DNA of 8,390 nt, taken from NCBI GenBank assembly GCA_001787035.1, contig MFUY01000017.1, positions 5,674 to 14,063 on the forward strand, written 5' to 3'. Position 1 is the first letter of the stretch, and each line of letters begins with the position of its first letter. The DNA is from Candidatus Nomurabacteria bacterium RIFCSPLOWO2_01_FULL_41_12 (lineage in GTDB: Bacteria > Patescibacteriota > Minisyncoccia > Phycocordibacterales > UBA9973). The position numbers and the translations under genes are program-made. This document shows, piece by piece, positions 1-4,501 of this stretch. The notes under the pieces are model-generated. The model searched no databases and was not told the origin of the DNA. It saw only the letters and a list, made by a program, of their open reading frames with translations.

Positions 1-296
1 CAATTGTTTATAAGAACAAAGAAAAAAACTGAAATAGCGATAGGGAAAATTTTAATGGAAAGCGCCCGGCTATTGGTCACCTGGTCGCATAAAGATAGAG
101 CGCCATCCACGATAATTTCAAAAATATTTTGCAGTTTGCCGGGAATTTCTTTTAGTCGTGAACGCAAAACAAGCGACAAAATTACAATGATGCCGACCAC
201 CACCCAAGAGGTCAAAAGCGCATTGGTAATAGTAAAATTACCGATATGGGAAACTGGCTCGGCAAATAATGTAATTTCATGTGCTATATTTTCCAT
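1..296 (-). CDS. atpB: ATP synthase F0 subunit a, N-terminal part (cut by window edge)
   Basis: This is the first 98 codons of the membrane subunit a of F-type ATP synthase, which forms the proton half-channels next to the c-ring. The start is the ATG at 296. The protein begins MENIAHEITLFAEP and continues with the typical subunit a opening: a short amphipathic stretch (SHIGNFTITNALL), a first membrane helix (about residues 26-46), then RLKEIPGKLQNIFE and an LSIKIFPIAISVFFFV stretch entering the next helix. The catalytic Arg helix lies outside the window. The ATG follows the atpZ stop with one base between (TAA-A-ATG), so translation is very probably coupled to atpZ. No Shine-Dalgarno of its own was needed to choose this start. 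The call rests on family resemblance and on the position after atpZ; I am confident of it. Confidence 0.9.
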   Translation of the reverse strand, partial: MENIAHEITLFAEPVSHIGNFTITNALLTSWVVVGIIVILSLVLRSRLKEIPGKLQNIFEIIVDGALSLCDQVTNSRALSIKIFPIAISVFFFVLINN

Positions 297-297
297 T

Positions 298-543
298 TTA
301 TTTTTTATCTGCCAAATCTTTTATATCTTTAATGTATTTTCTGACAATACGCACTATGCCGAAACATGTGATTAAAAATCCAATACCGGCAAGGGAAAGA
401 AATATTACCGGTTTTGTGCCATAGCGTGTATCCAGAAACTTCCCCACCACAAGCGCGAGCACTATTGGCGCCACAATCCATCCGGAAACTTGGCTAAATA
501 TCTCTACCCCCGGTTTCCACCAATTTTGATTTTTTTCAATCAT
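298..543 (-). CDS. atpZ: AtpZ/AtpI-like small membrane protein of the ATP synthase operon
   Basis: This 81-aa protein has two predicted membrane helices (about residues 20-37 and 45-66) joined by a short loop LDTRYGTKP, and a basic C-terminal tail. The pattern of a helix ending GKFLD, then GTKP and a Gly-rich second helix is typical of the ATPase_gene1/AtpZ family encoded first in many F-type ATPase operons. Members are thought to help c-ring assembly or Mg2+/Ca2+ supply. It lies directly upstream of atpB with a 1-nt gap. The only ATG in frame is at 543; an in-frame TAA lies five codons upstream of it. No Shine-Dalgarno stands at normal spacing: an AAGGA lies about 23 nt upstream, in the loop of a leader hairpin. 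The gene symbol is a family-level assignment. Confidence 0.8.
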   Translation of the reverse strand: MIEKNQNWWKPGVEIFSQVSGWIVAPIVLALVVGKFLDTRYGTKPVIFLSLAGIGFLITCFGIVRIVRKYIKDIKDLADKK

Positions 544-605
544 CCCATACGAAATTTAACTTATAATTTTTTTCCTTATTTCCCGTTTAGTGAATTTCGT
601 ACGGG
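544..605 (-). promoter_or_regulatory. Hairpin in the atpZ leader abutting the start codon
   Basis: The 13-nt arms 593-605 and 545-557 (the latter shifted by one at most) are inverted copies built around CGAAATT. In the minus-strand RNA all positions pair, counting one G-U wobble; in the plus-strand RNA that pair would be an A-C mismatch. The 3' arm ends next to the atpZ ATG at 543. The only AAGGA in the leader lies in the loop. This could limit initiation of the ATP synthase operon. The function is inference; the pairing is visible. Confidence 0.5.
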
Positions 606-639
606 ACAAGCAAAAACAAAGCCAAAACAGCTTTATCTT

Positions 640-668
640 ATTGTAATATAAAGATATTAGGGATGCAA
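640..668 (-). promoter_or_regulatory. Predicted promoter of the atpZ-atpB operon
   Basis: Minus strand: -35 TTGCAT (668-663), 17-nt spacer, -10 TACAAT (645-640). Transcription would start near 633 and give a leader of about 90 nt ending in the hairpin before atpZ. The -35 shares the TTGC form with other promoters in this window. Confidence 0.45.
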
Positions 669-680
669 ATTATTACCTAA

Positions 681-723
681 AATAAGAAAACCACCAGAGA
701 AATATGGTTTGCTCTGATGGTGC
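681..723 (-). terminator. Rho-independent terminator downstream of the GC-rich gene 802-1068
   Basis: In the minus-strand RNA, CACCATCAGAG (722-712) pairs with CTCTGGTGG (699-691) around a 12-nt loop, leaving one bulged U. A run GTTTTCTTATTTT follows. This separates the orphan gene from the atp promoter just below it. Confidence 0.65.
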
Positions 724-748
724 TACTCACGATTTTTTATTTGTTCTG

Positions 749-783
749 CGGGCGAGGATTCCGTAAGAATGAACCCTCGCCCG
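749..783 (-). other. GC-rich stem-loop just after the gene 802-1068
   Basis: Perfect 9-bp arms CGGGCGAGG (749-757) and CCTCGCCCG (775-783), with an inner ATTC/GAAT pairing around CGTAA. It lies 18 nt past the stop codon and is GC-rich like the gene. There is no U run behind it on the minus strand, so it is more likely a 3'-end stabiliser or part of the transferred segment than a terminator by itself. Confidence 0.55.
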
Positions 784-801
784 TGACCATCATGCCGCCC
801 G

Positions 802-1068
802 CTAGAGCCTGTTGACGATCGGGCGGAGAATCCGCTCGAACTCGTCGTTGTCGGTGACGAGCCTACCGCTCTTCCCGCCAAGGAGAGCGACATCGTCACC
901 CTTCCGGAGTACGACGACGATTTCGATCTGGGGGTCCTTCAGAGCCGCGGCGACCAGATCGTCCACCGCGGTTTGATACTTGGCGGGAGTGAAGTGCCCG
1001 CCGGCCGCCGCGGCGAGGATTTCGCCGAGAAACTCGAATGGTGACGTACGTTTCGTCGCTGTGGCCAT
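802..1068 (-). CDS. GC-rich orphan gene, hypothetical 88-aa protein
   Basis: I do not recognise this protein. It is 88 aa and begins MATATKRTSPFEFLGEILAA. It has an Ala-rich amphipathic helix region (residues 8-45, with AAAAGGHFTP), a central hydrophobic strand IEIVVVLRKGDDVALL (residues 49-64) and a GRLVTDNDEFERILRPIVNRL C-terminus. There is no signal peptide, membrane helix or metal site. Base composition is striking: two 60-base lines counted inside it are 63% and 70% GC, against 23% for a line in the methyltransferase gene. Unlike its neighbours it has a good Shine-Dalgarno (GAGGA at 1079-1075, 6 nt before the ATG), which supports this start. Its promoter and structured leader lie at 1069-1243. 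The composition and signals suggest acquisition by transfer, or a special class of small GC-rich genes in these genomes. Function unknown. Confidence 0.65.
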   Translation of the reverse strand: MATATKRTSPFEFLGEILAAAAGGHFTPAKYQTAVDDLVAAALKDPQIEIVVVLRKGDDVALLGGKSGRLVTDNDEFERILRPIVNRL

Positions 1069-1074
1069 GGTGTG

Positions 1075-1113
1075 TCCTCGCGTAGTTGACTCGACAGAGA
1101 AATTCTGCGAGTC
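1075..1113 (-). promoter_or_regulatory. Leader hairpin and Shine-Dalgarno of gene 802-1068
   Basis: Arms GACTCG (1088-1093) plus CAGA (1095-1098) pair with TCTG (1104-1107) plus CGAGTC (1108-1113): 10 pairs with one bulge and a 5-nt loop. Eight nt downstream on the minus strand is GAGGA (1079-1075), 6 nt before the ATG. The leader from about 1208 also carries a weaker inverted repeat at 1129-1153 and a tandem GAATACTT x2 at 1146-1161. Confidence 0.5.
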
Positions 1114-1214
1114 CTTAGATGAAGCAGTAAATACTCAAAATGTTTGAATACTTGAATACTTACCGCCTCACCCAAGAACCAGGGTTATTAAAGAACAAAA
1201 AACTATACTTGAGG

Positions 1215-1243
1215 AGTATAGCACGTTTAGGACTAAAAGTCAA
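1215..1243 (-). promoter_or_regulatory. Strong sigma70-type promoter of gene 802-1068
   Basis: Minus strand: TTGACT (1243-1238), 17-nt spacer, TATACT (1220-1215), with TG one base before the -10 (extended -10). This is the closest match to the bacterial consensus in the window. The start would be near 1208, giving a leader of about 140 nt. The -10 also forms one arm of CTATACT/AGTATAG (1203-1221). Confidence 0.6.
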
Positions 1244-1268
1244 ATAAAAACGCGAGAATCGTTCTCGT
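1242..1268 (-). terminator. Rho-independent terminator of the asparaginase gene
   Basis: In the minus-strand RNA, CGAGAA (1267-1262) pairs with TTCTCG (1258-1253) around a 3-nt loop, followed by CGTTTTTATTT. It starts 22 nt after the asparaginase stop codon. Confidence 0.65.
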
Positions 1269-1289
1269 AAAATTGTTCTTACAAAATTA

Positions 1290-2321
1290 CTAAACTGTGA
1301 TTTCACCTACAAAGTCGGTATTGATTACTTTCTTTAAGTCAGATAAGGATTTAGGACCTTGGGCTAAAGCCCACATCAGTTTCACCTGTGCCATTACGTC
1401 TGTCAGATCCCCCGTTGGAATAGCTCCGGCATCTAGAGCCATTTTCCCAGTTTCATAAATACCCATATGCGTCTTGCCGTTTACAAACTTGGTCGAAATC
1501 AGTACTGGTAATTTTAATTTATTAACGGCCTCACGAATCATTGGTAAAAGAGAATATTCGCCCTCCGTCGGCACATTACCCGCTCCGAAAGATTTTAATA
1601 AAAGCCCTTGGCACTTTTTTGACTTTATCGTTTCTAAAAGAATATCGGGTTCAAGACCGGGAGATAGCTCAACGGCTAAAATTCCACGCTGGAAATTTGG
1701 CTTAACTTCAAAAATAGACTTTTTATTTACCTTTAATGCTTCCGTAATAAAATGTATACCGACTGCGTCTATGCGGGCAAGATAAGGAAAAGCCGGTGAA
1801 TCAAAAGCTAAAAAACTGGCTTCGCTGGTTTTGAGTGCTCGGCATGCTCGTAGAACACGATCATTAAAAACAATCATCACTTCGGCTATTCCTTGATTAC
1901 AGGCTTCTAAAACAGTCTTCATTGAATTTTCAAGATTAAATTGCGCATCTGTGCCATAAGCAACAAGAGGTAATTGTGACCCCGTAAAAACGATTGGGAT
2001 TTTCAATCCACGACCGAGTGCAAGAGCAATAGCACTAGCGGTGTAAGCCATGGTATCTGTACCATGCGTGACAATAACCGCATCCACTTTGTCATAAATT
2101 TTCTCAATATATAATGCTAGTTTAGTCCAATGACTCGGATTGATGTTAGTACTATCAAGATTCTCAAGCTCATAAAAACTAACATCCGCCATTTCTTTGA
2201 GGGATGGAACAATCTTAATAATTTCCTCCACGCTCTTGGCCGGTTTTAAAACTCCATCTTTATCAGGAACCATCGCAATCGTTCCTCCAAATCCTAAAAT
2301 TATTACTTTTCTTTTTTTCAT
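1290..2321 (-). CDS. ansA: L-asparaginase, type I-like cytosolic
   Basis: Hydrolyses L-asparagine to L-aspartate and ammonia. The 343-aa length is normal for the family. The N-terminal motif is GFGGTIA with the nucleophilic Thr at residue 14. The second motif VTHGTDTM carries the Thr88-Asp89 pair. Lys164 in RALKTS fits the third active-site position, followed by the family-typical AFDSP. FTGSQLP and NLENSMKTVLEA are also conserved. There is no signal peptide, so it acts in the cytoplasm; this favours the type I (AnsA) rather than the secreted type II form. The start ATG at 2321 gives MKKRKVIILGFGGTIA, the expected start. No Shine-Dalgarno precedes it; the predicted -10 is only 12 nt away. The gene stands alone with its own promoter and terminator, divergent from the 2401 gene. 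Relation to archaeal GatD-type amidases cannot be excluded by eye. Confidence 0.9.
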   Translation of the reverse strand: MKKRKVIILGFGGTIAMVPDKDGVLKPAKSVEEIIKIVPSLKEMADVSFYELENLDSTNINPSHWTKLALYIEKIYDKVDAVIVTHGTDTMAYTASAIALALGRGLKIPIVFTGSQLPLVAYGTDAQFNLENSMKTVLEACNQGIAEVMIVFNDRVLRACRALKTSEASFLAFDSPAFPYLARIDAVGIHFITEALKVNKKSIFEVKPNFQRGILAVELSPGLEPDILLETIKSKKCQGLLLKSFGAGNVPTEGEYSLLPMIREAVNKLKLPVLISTKFVNGKTHMGIYETGKMALDAGAIPTGDLTDVMAQVKLMWALAQGPKSLSDLKKVINTDFVGEITV

Positions 2322-2333
2322 AAATGTGAGTTT

Positions 2334-2362
2334 ATTCTAAGATAGTTTCAAAAAATAAGCAA
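2334..2362 (-). promoter_or_regulatory. Predicted asparaginase promoter
   Basis: Minus strand: TTGCTT (2362-2357), 17-nt spacer, TAGAAT (2339-2334). The start near 2327 would leave a leader of about 5 nt before the ATG at 2321, too short for a Shine-Dalgarno. It is back-to-back with the plus-strand promoter at 2365-2393. Confidence 0.5.
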
Positions 2363-2364
2363 TT

Positions 2365-2393
2365 TTGTGTTTATAATATTCTTGTGCTATAAT
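2365..2393 (+). promoter_or_regulatory. Predicted promoter of gene 2401, leaderless type
   Basis: Extended -10 TGCTATAAT with a perfect TATAAT at 2388-2393; a weak -35 TTGTGT lies 17 nt upstream. Only 7 nt separate the -10 from the ATG at 2401, so transcription should begin at or within a base of the start codon. The intervening GGGAG is too close to the ATG to act as a Shine-Dalgarno. Confidence 0.6.
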
Positions 2394-2400
2394 TGGGAGT

Positions 2401-2775
2401 ATGAGTGGACCTGAATCAATTACACCGAAACGAATTAATGCATCGGAATTGGTTAATTTATTAGCACAAGCTGGACCAGCGTTTAACATACGTGTTCGTA
2501 TTTACTTTAAAGACGGTAGTATGAAAGGAGGGATAGTAAAATGGCGTGACGACCGAATCAACAGCGGACCAGTAATAGTTATTCCCGATAAAGATCCATT
2601 TAATGAGGCGCTAATTCCGTTAGGCGGACATACTGTATATAACGCACCTCCCAGGGTAAGTAGTTCAGACAGCGGTAGAAATAGACCTCCCATGTTTGGA
2701 GAAGTAAGTGCTCATAAAGTTCCAATCAACTCTAGTACTGAAGGAATTTTGTTTGAGGTGATTAATAAAAAATAG
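2401..2775 (+). CDS. Hypothetical protein with an Sm-like sequence pattern
   Basis: I cannot name this 124-aa protein; it is the only plus-strand gene. Residues 30-82 read like a small beta barrel: VRIYFKDGSMKGGIV (strand, Asp38-Gly39, then Gly44, strand), WRDD, PVIVIPD, then ALIPLGGHTVYNAP. The order hydrophobic-x-hydrophobic, DG, x4, G, and later L-x-G-x-x-V resembles the Sm1 and Sm2 motifs of Sm/LSm/Hfq proteins (compare IRGxxI in Sm2). This is a pattern match by eye, not a proven homology. A polar Ser/Arg/Pro linker (about 84-100) and a last strand EGILFEVI follow. The N-terminal 28 residues form a possible helix (ASELVNLLAQAG). The start is fixed by the leaderless-type promoter directly before it. 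If the fold is right, it would be a cytosolic RNA-binding protein. It converges on the gene 2880-3173. Confidence 0.7.
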   Translation: MSGPESITPKRINASELVNLLAQAGPAFNIRVRIYFKDGSMKGGIVKWRDDRINSGPVIVIPDKDPFNEALIPLGGHTVYNAPPRVSSSDSGRNRPPMFGEVSAHKVPINSSTEGILFEVINKK

Positions 2776-2804
2776 TTCTAAAAGATCTCTATCTTATGTA
2801 AAAA

Positions 2805-2820
2805 TCAATGTGCGCTTGGA
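2805..2820. repeat. Degenerate copy of the tRNA-Ile 3'-end-like repeat
   Basis: AATGTGCGCTTGG here parallels AATGTGCGCGTGG at 3207-3219. Position by position, 2801-2820 and 3201-3220 agree at 16 of 20 bases. The GTGCGC core is also shared with the 3' end of the tRNA-Ile gene (3823-3828). Confidence 0.35.
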
Positions 2821-2826
2821 TAAAGA

Positions 2827-2859
2827 ATCCCCGTACTAGAGCAAAGCTCAGTACGGGAT
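2827..2859. terminator. Terminator-like hairpin between convergent genes
   Basis: CCCGTACT (2830-2837) and GAGC (2839-2842) pair with GCTC (2846-2849) and AGTACGGG (2850-2857): 12 pairs with one bulged A and an AAA loop. On the minus strand ATTCTTTAT follows, a modest U-rich tail for the gene 2880-3173. On the plus strand it can end the gene 2401-2775. Confidence 0.6.
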
Positions 2860-2879
2860 AGGTTGAATTAAAAATAAAA

Positions 2880-3173
2880 CTACTTTACTTTTGATTCAAG
2901 CTTTTCTACGCGAACATCTAAATTATCAATTCTTTTATCGTGTGAAAAAACATCACCATATAAACTAGACATACTTTCTCTGAAGTGCTTGTTGCCTTCA
3001 TGAATATCTCTAATTTCTTTTAAAATTAAAGCCATAACTTCTGCATTGTCGGCAAAAGACTTGGCAATGGCTTGCATGCTTCGTTCAAATTTAGCGTCAA
3101 AATTATCGAATTTAGTTTTGAAAGTTTTTTCAGTCACGTACTTCTCGCTTGTTTTTTTAACTATCTTTTTCAT
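2880..3173 (-). CDS. Small coiled-coil protein, function unknown
   Basis: 97 aa, unrecognised. The N-terminus is very basic (MKKIVKKTSEKYVTEKTFK), the middle is helical (AKFERSMQAIAKSFADNAEVMALILKE in parts), and the last 22 residues (HDKRIDNLDVRVEKLESKV) show clear heptads of a short coiled coil. Small proteins with such a C-terminal coil are common in Patescibacteria. The ATG at 3173 is supported by an extended -10 box 6 nt upstream and no Shine-Dalgarno, a leaderless layout. It follows the methyltransferase on the same strand with 58 nt between and is separated from it by a repeat resembling the tRNA-Ile 3' end. It could be an oligomerising cytosolic or DNA-associated protein, but nothing shows this directly. 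Confidence 0.7.
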   Translation of the reverse strand: MKKIVKKTSEKYVTEKTFKTKFDNFDAKFERSMQAIAKSFADNAEVMALILKEIRDIHEGNKHFRESMSSLYGDVFSHDKRIDNLDVRVEKLESKVK

Positions 3174-3179
3174 AACTTA

Positions 3180-3208
3180 TTTATATCAAATGCTAGTCTA
3201 AAAGTAAA
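3180..3208 (-). promoter_or_regulatory. Predicted leaderless-type promoter of gene 2880-3173
   Basis: Minus strand: TTTACT (3208-3203), 17-nt spacer, extended -10 TGATATAAA with TATAAA at 3185-3180, and 6 nt to the ATG at 3173. The -35 directly abuts the tRNA-like repeat at 3209-3225. Confidence 0.5.
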
Positions 3209-3225
3209 TGTGCGCGTGGTGAGTC
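3209..3225. repeat. Partial copy of the tRNA-Ile 3' end downstream of the methyltransferase
   Basis: GTGCGCGTGGT (3210-3220) is identical over 11 bases to 3823-3833 in the tRNA-Ile gene (acceptor and end of the T stem); read through the next three bases the match is 13 of 14. The copies are in the same orientation and bracket the methyltransferase gene, as att-like repeats left by an element inserted at a tRNA 3' end would. No integrase is in the window. Confidence 0.5.
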
Positions 3226-3231
3226 AAGCCT

Positions 3232-3816
3232 TTATTTGTCTTTTTTGGTCACGACCAAGCGGTAAGCAGTTTTTTCTCTTAAAAGTTTTGTTAAAGACTT
3301 AGGTAGAGGAAAAAAATTATAAGAAATAGAGTCAGAAAACTTTTTTAAAATATCATCAAGAATTACTTTTTTCCCAGGGAGAACAGGAGAGAAATAGGCT
3401 CTACCGTGGGGTTTAAGTGTTCTTATAACTTCAGCAACTGTTATCTTTACTTCTTCTTTCAAATCAAGGTAATATGGCACAGAAAACAGTGCAACTTCAT
3501 AATCAAAAACATTATCTCCGAAAGGCATTTCTTGCGCTCTGCCGTAAAAAGACGGTCTTGCTTCGTTTAAATGAACAGAAGAAGAAAAAACCTTAATGCC
3601 AATCCTAGTAGCTTCTTTTTTAAATTTTTCATAAGCTCCGGATCCTATTTCCAACACCGACTTACCTTTCATCTCTGAAAAATTTATCCCTAAAAACTCC
3701 CCATAAGCAAGTAAGCCACGGCCTCCTGTGAGAAAAGATGCGCCTTCAAATTCTCTTCTCATTTTTTGGAGGGGCGTCAGCTCGATCTTTTGATTATTTA
3801 TAGGATTTTCTTCCAT
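3232..3816 (-). CDS. Class I SAM-dependent methyltransferase, substrate unknown
   Basis: 194 aa with a Rossmann-type SAM-binding core. Motif I is VLEIGSGA (residues 54-61). The later stretch AQEMPFGDNVFDYEVALFSVPYYLDL (in parts, residues 94-119) corresponds to the acidic/post-II to motif IV region of the Methyltransf_11 type, and EVIRTLKPHGRAYFSPVL matches the motif VI strand region. The N-terminal helix region (LTPLQKMRREFEG) and the C-terminal FFPLPKSLTKLL are not diagnostic, so the substrate (RNA, protein or small molecule) is open. The ATG at 3816 lies only 4 nt after the encoded CCA of tRNA-Ile, with no space for a promoter or Shine-Dalgarno. The gene must be read through from the tRNA promoter and freed by tRNA processing. 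The link to a tRNA makes tRNA modification tempting but unproven. Confidence 0.8.
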   Translation of the reverse strand: MEENPINNQKIELTPLQKMRREFEGASFLTGGRGLLAYGEFLGINFSEMKGKSVLEIGSGAYEKFKKEATRIGIKVFSSSVHLNEARPSFYGRAQEMPFGDNVFDYEVALFSVPYYLDLKEEVKITVAEVIRTLKPHGRAYFSPVLPGKKVILDDILKKFSDSISYNFFPLPKSLTKLLREKTAYRLVVTKKDK

Positions 3817-3820
3817 GGTG

Positions 3821-3895
3821 TGGTGCGCGTGGTAAGAATCGAACTTACGGCCTCTGTCTTATCAGGACAGCGTTCTACCACTGAACTACACGCGC
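3821..3895 (-). tRNA. tRNA-Ile (anticodon GAU)
   Basis: The 75-nt gene folds completely. The acceptor GCGCGTG pairs with CACGCGC. The D arm is GTTC/GAAC. The anticodon stem is CTGTC/GACAG with loop CTGATAA, so the anticodon is GAT. A 5-nt variable loop follows, then a T arm GTAAG/CTTAC with loop TTCGATT. The discriminator is A and the CCA tail is encoded. It decodes AUC/AUU. The predicted transcript has only about 4 nt of 5' leader, and the methyltransferase start codon follows the CCA after 4 nt. Confidence 0.95.
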
Positions 3896-3905
3896 GAACA
3901 AAAAA

Positions 3906-3934
3906 ACTATAACAAAATAATACAATTTCAGCAA
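3906..3934 (-). promoter_or_regulatory. Predicted tRNA-Ile/methyltransferase promoter
   Basis: Minus strand: TTGCTG (3934-3929), 17-nt spacer, TATAGT (3911-3906). The start near 3899 would leave a 4-nt leader before the tRNA. The palindrome at 3946-3974 lies upstream, centred about 61 bp before the start. Confidence 0.55.
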
Positions 3935-3945
3935 ACAAAATATCT

Positions 3946-3974
3946 AAATACCATCATACTAGTATGCTGATACT
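3946..3974. promoter_or_regulatory. Palindromic element, copy 1, upstream of the tRNA-Ile promoter
   Basis: The core CATACTAGTATG (3955-3966) is a perfect 12-bp palindrome, with flanks that continue the dyad imperfectly. Over 29 bases it matches 7974-8002 at all but three positions. The RRM gene upstream already has its own terminator at 4012-4037, so a regulator-binding site for the tRNA promoter is more likely than a terminator. Confidence 0.65.
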
Positions 3975-4011
3975 ATGTACTATTACATGGTTACAAAACA
4001 AATAAGCAAAC

Positions 4012-4037
4012 AAAAAACCACCCAAGGTGGCTTTTTG
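4012..4037 (-). terminator. Rho-independent terminator of the RRM gene
   Basis: Minus-strand RNA: CCACC (4030-4026) pairs with GGTGG (4022-4018) around TTG, extended by a G-U and A-U pairs, followed by TTTTTTG. It lies 24 nt after the RRM stop codon. The plus strand reads similarly (CTTTTTG), so it may work both ways. Confidence 0.8.
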
Positions 4038-4061
4038 TTAACTCTTTTATCTAAAAATAAA

Positions 4062-4382
4062 TTAGTATTCTCGGCGTCCGCCTCCTCCCCCGTAACCGCC
4101 TCGGTCATTGCCTCCTGTTCTAGGTGGGCGAGCTTCCATTGGGCGAGCTTCGTTGACAGTCAGCTTGCGTCCTTCAAATTCCTGGTCATTGAACATAGAG
4201 ATAGCCTTCCCTGCTTCATCCTGTGTTGACATTTCCACGAATCCAAAACCTTTTGAACGACCAGACATTTTGTCCATAATAATCACAGCGGAAACGACGT
4301 TTCCAGCCTGCGCGAAGAGCTCTTTTAGAGCACCTTCTTGGGTGCTGTAAGGGAGTCCCCCTACATATAGCTTTGTAGCCAT
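4062..4382 (-). CDS. RRM-domain RNA-binding protein with glycine-rich tail
   Basis: 106 aa, a single RNA recognition motif followed by a short Arg/Gly tail. RNP2 is LYVGGL (residues 5-10) and RNP1 is KGFGFVEM (44-51), with the aromatic Tyr6, Phe46 and Phe48 that stack on RNA. The tail (about 88-106) ends GGYGGGGGRREY. This is the layout of bacterial and cyanobacterial Rbp-type single-RRM proteins, often cold- or growth-regulated RNA chaperones. I chose the ATG at 4382 (MATKLYVGGLPYS), the usual family start. A TTG at 4418 would add 12 residues and sits 7 nt after a TATAAA, so it cannot be fully excluded. A purine run (GGAAGAAG, AAAGAAG) precedes the ATG but is not a clean Shine-Dalgarno. It follows prfA and ends at its own terminator. 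Confidence 0.9.
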   Translation of the reverse strand: MATKLYVGGLPYSTQEGALKELFAQAGNVVSAVIIMDKMSGRSKGFGFVEMSTQDEAGKAISMFNDQEFEGRKLTVNEARPMEARPPRTGGNDRGGYGGGGGRREY

Positions 4383-4473
4383 CTTCTTTACTTCTTCCTT
4401 TTTTAATAAAAAGGACAAAAAACTATTTATAAACGTAGAAACTCATTTTCGCTAAACGAGACACTACCGCAAA

Positions 4474-4501
4474 AGCATAACAAATATAAAATAAAAAGCA
4501 A
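4474..4501 (-). promoter_or_regulatory. Possible promoter of the RRM gene
   Basis: Minus strand: TTGCTT (4501-4496) directly after the prfA stop codon, 16-nt spacer, TATGCT (4479-4474). It would give a leader of about 85 nt. A competing -10 TATAAA lies at 4431-4426 but lacks a good -35. Confidence 0.35.

Noticed and set aside
4..375. Plus-strand open frame of 123 codons
   Set aside because: Antisense to atpB and atpZ, both of which have recognisable family sequence.
1146..1161. Tandem GAATACTT repeat as a CRISPR or iteron origin
   Set aside because: Only two units without spacers and no replication gene nearby; kept only as part of a leader.
939..1175. Open frame on the minus strand overlapping the GC-rich gene and its leader
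   Set aside because: Lower-complexity Arg/Ser/Pro-rich translation, out of frame with a gene that has promoter and Shine-Dalgarno; a shadow of GC-rich DNA.
3232..3816. The methyltransferase as PrmC, modifying the RF1 GGQ motif
   Set aside because: I see no NPPY motif, which PrmC-type enzymes carry after the SAM-binding region.
1065..3821. Shared CACACCATGG at the starts of gene 802-1068 and the methyltransferase as a start-codon signal
   Set aside because: In the methyltransferase the bases before the ATG belong to the tRNA CCA end, so the match is probably coincidence.
3946..3974. Palindrome as a Rho-independent terminator
   Set aside because: No U run follows on either strand, the stem is AT-rich and interrupted, and the upstream gene already has a better terminator.
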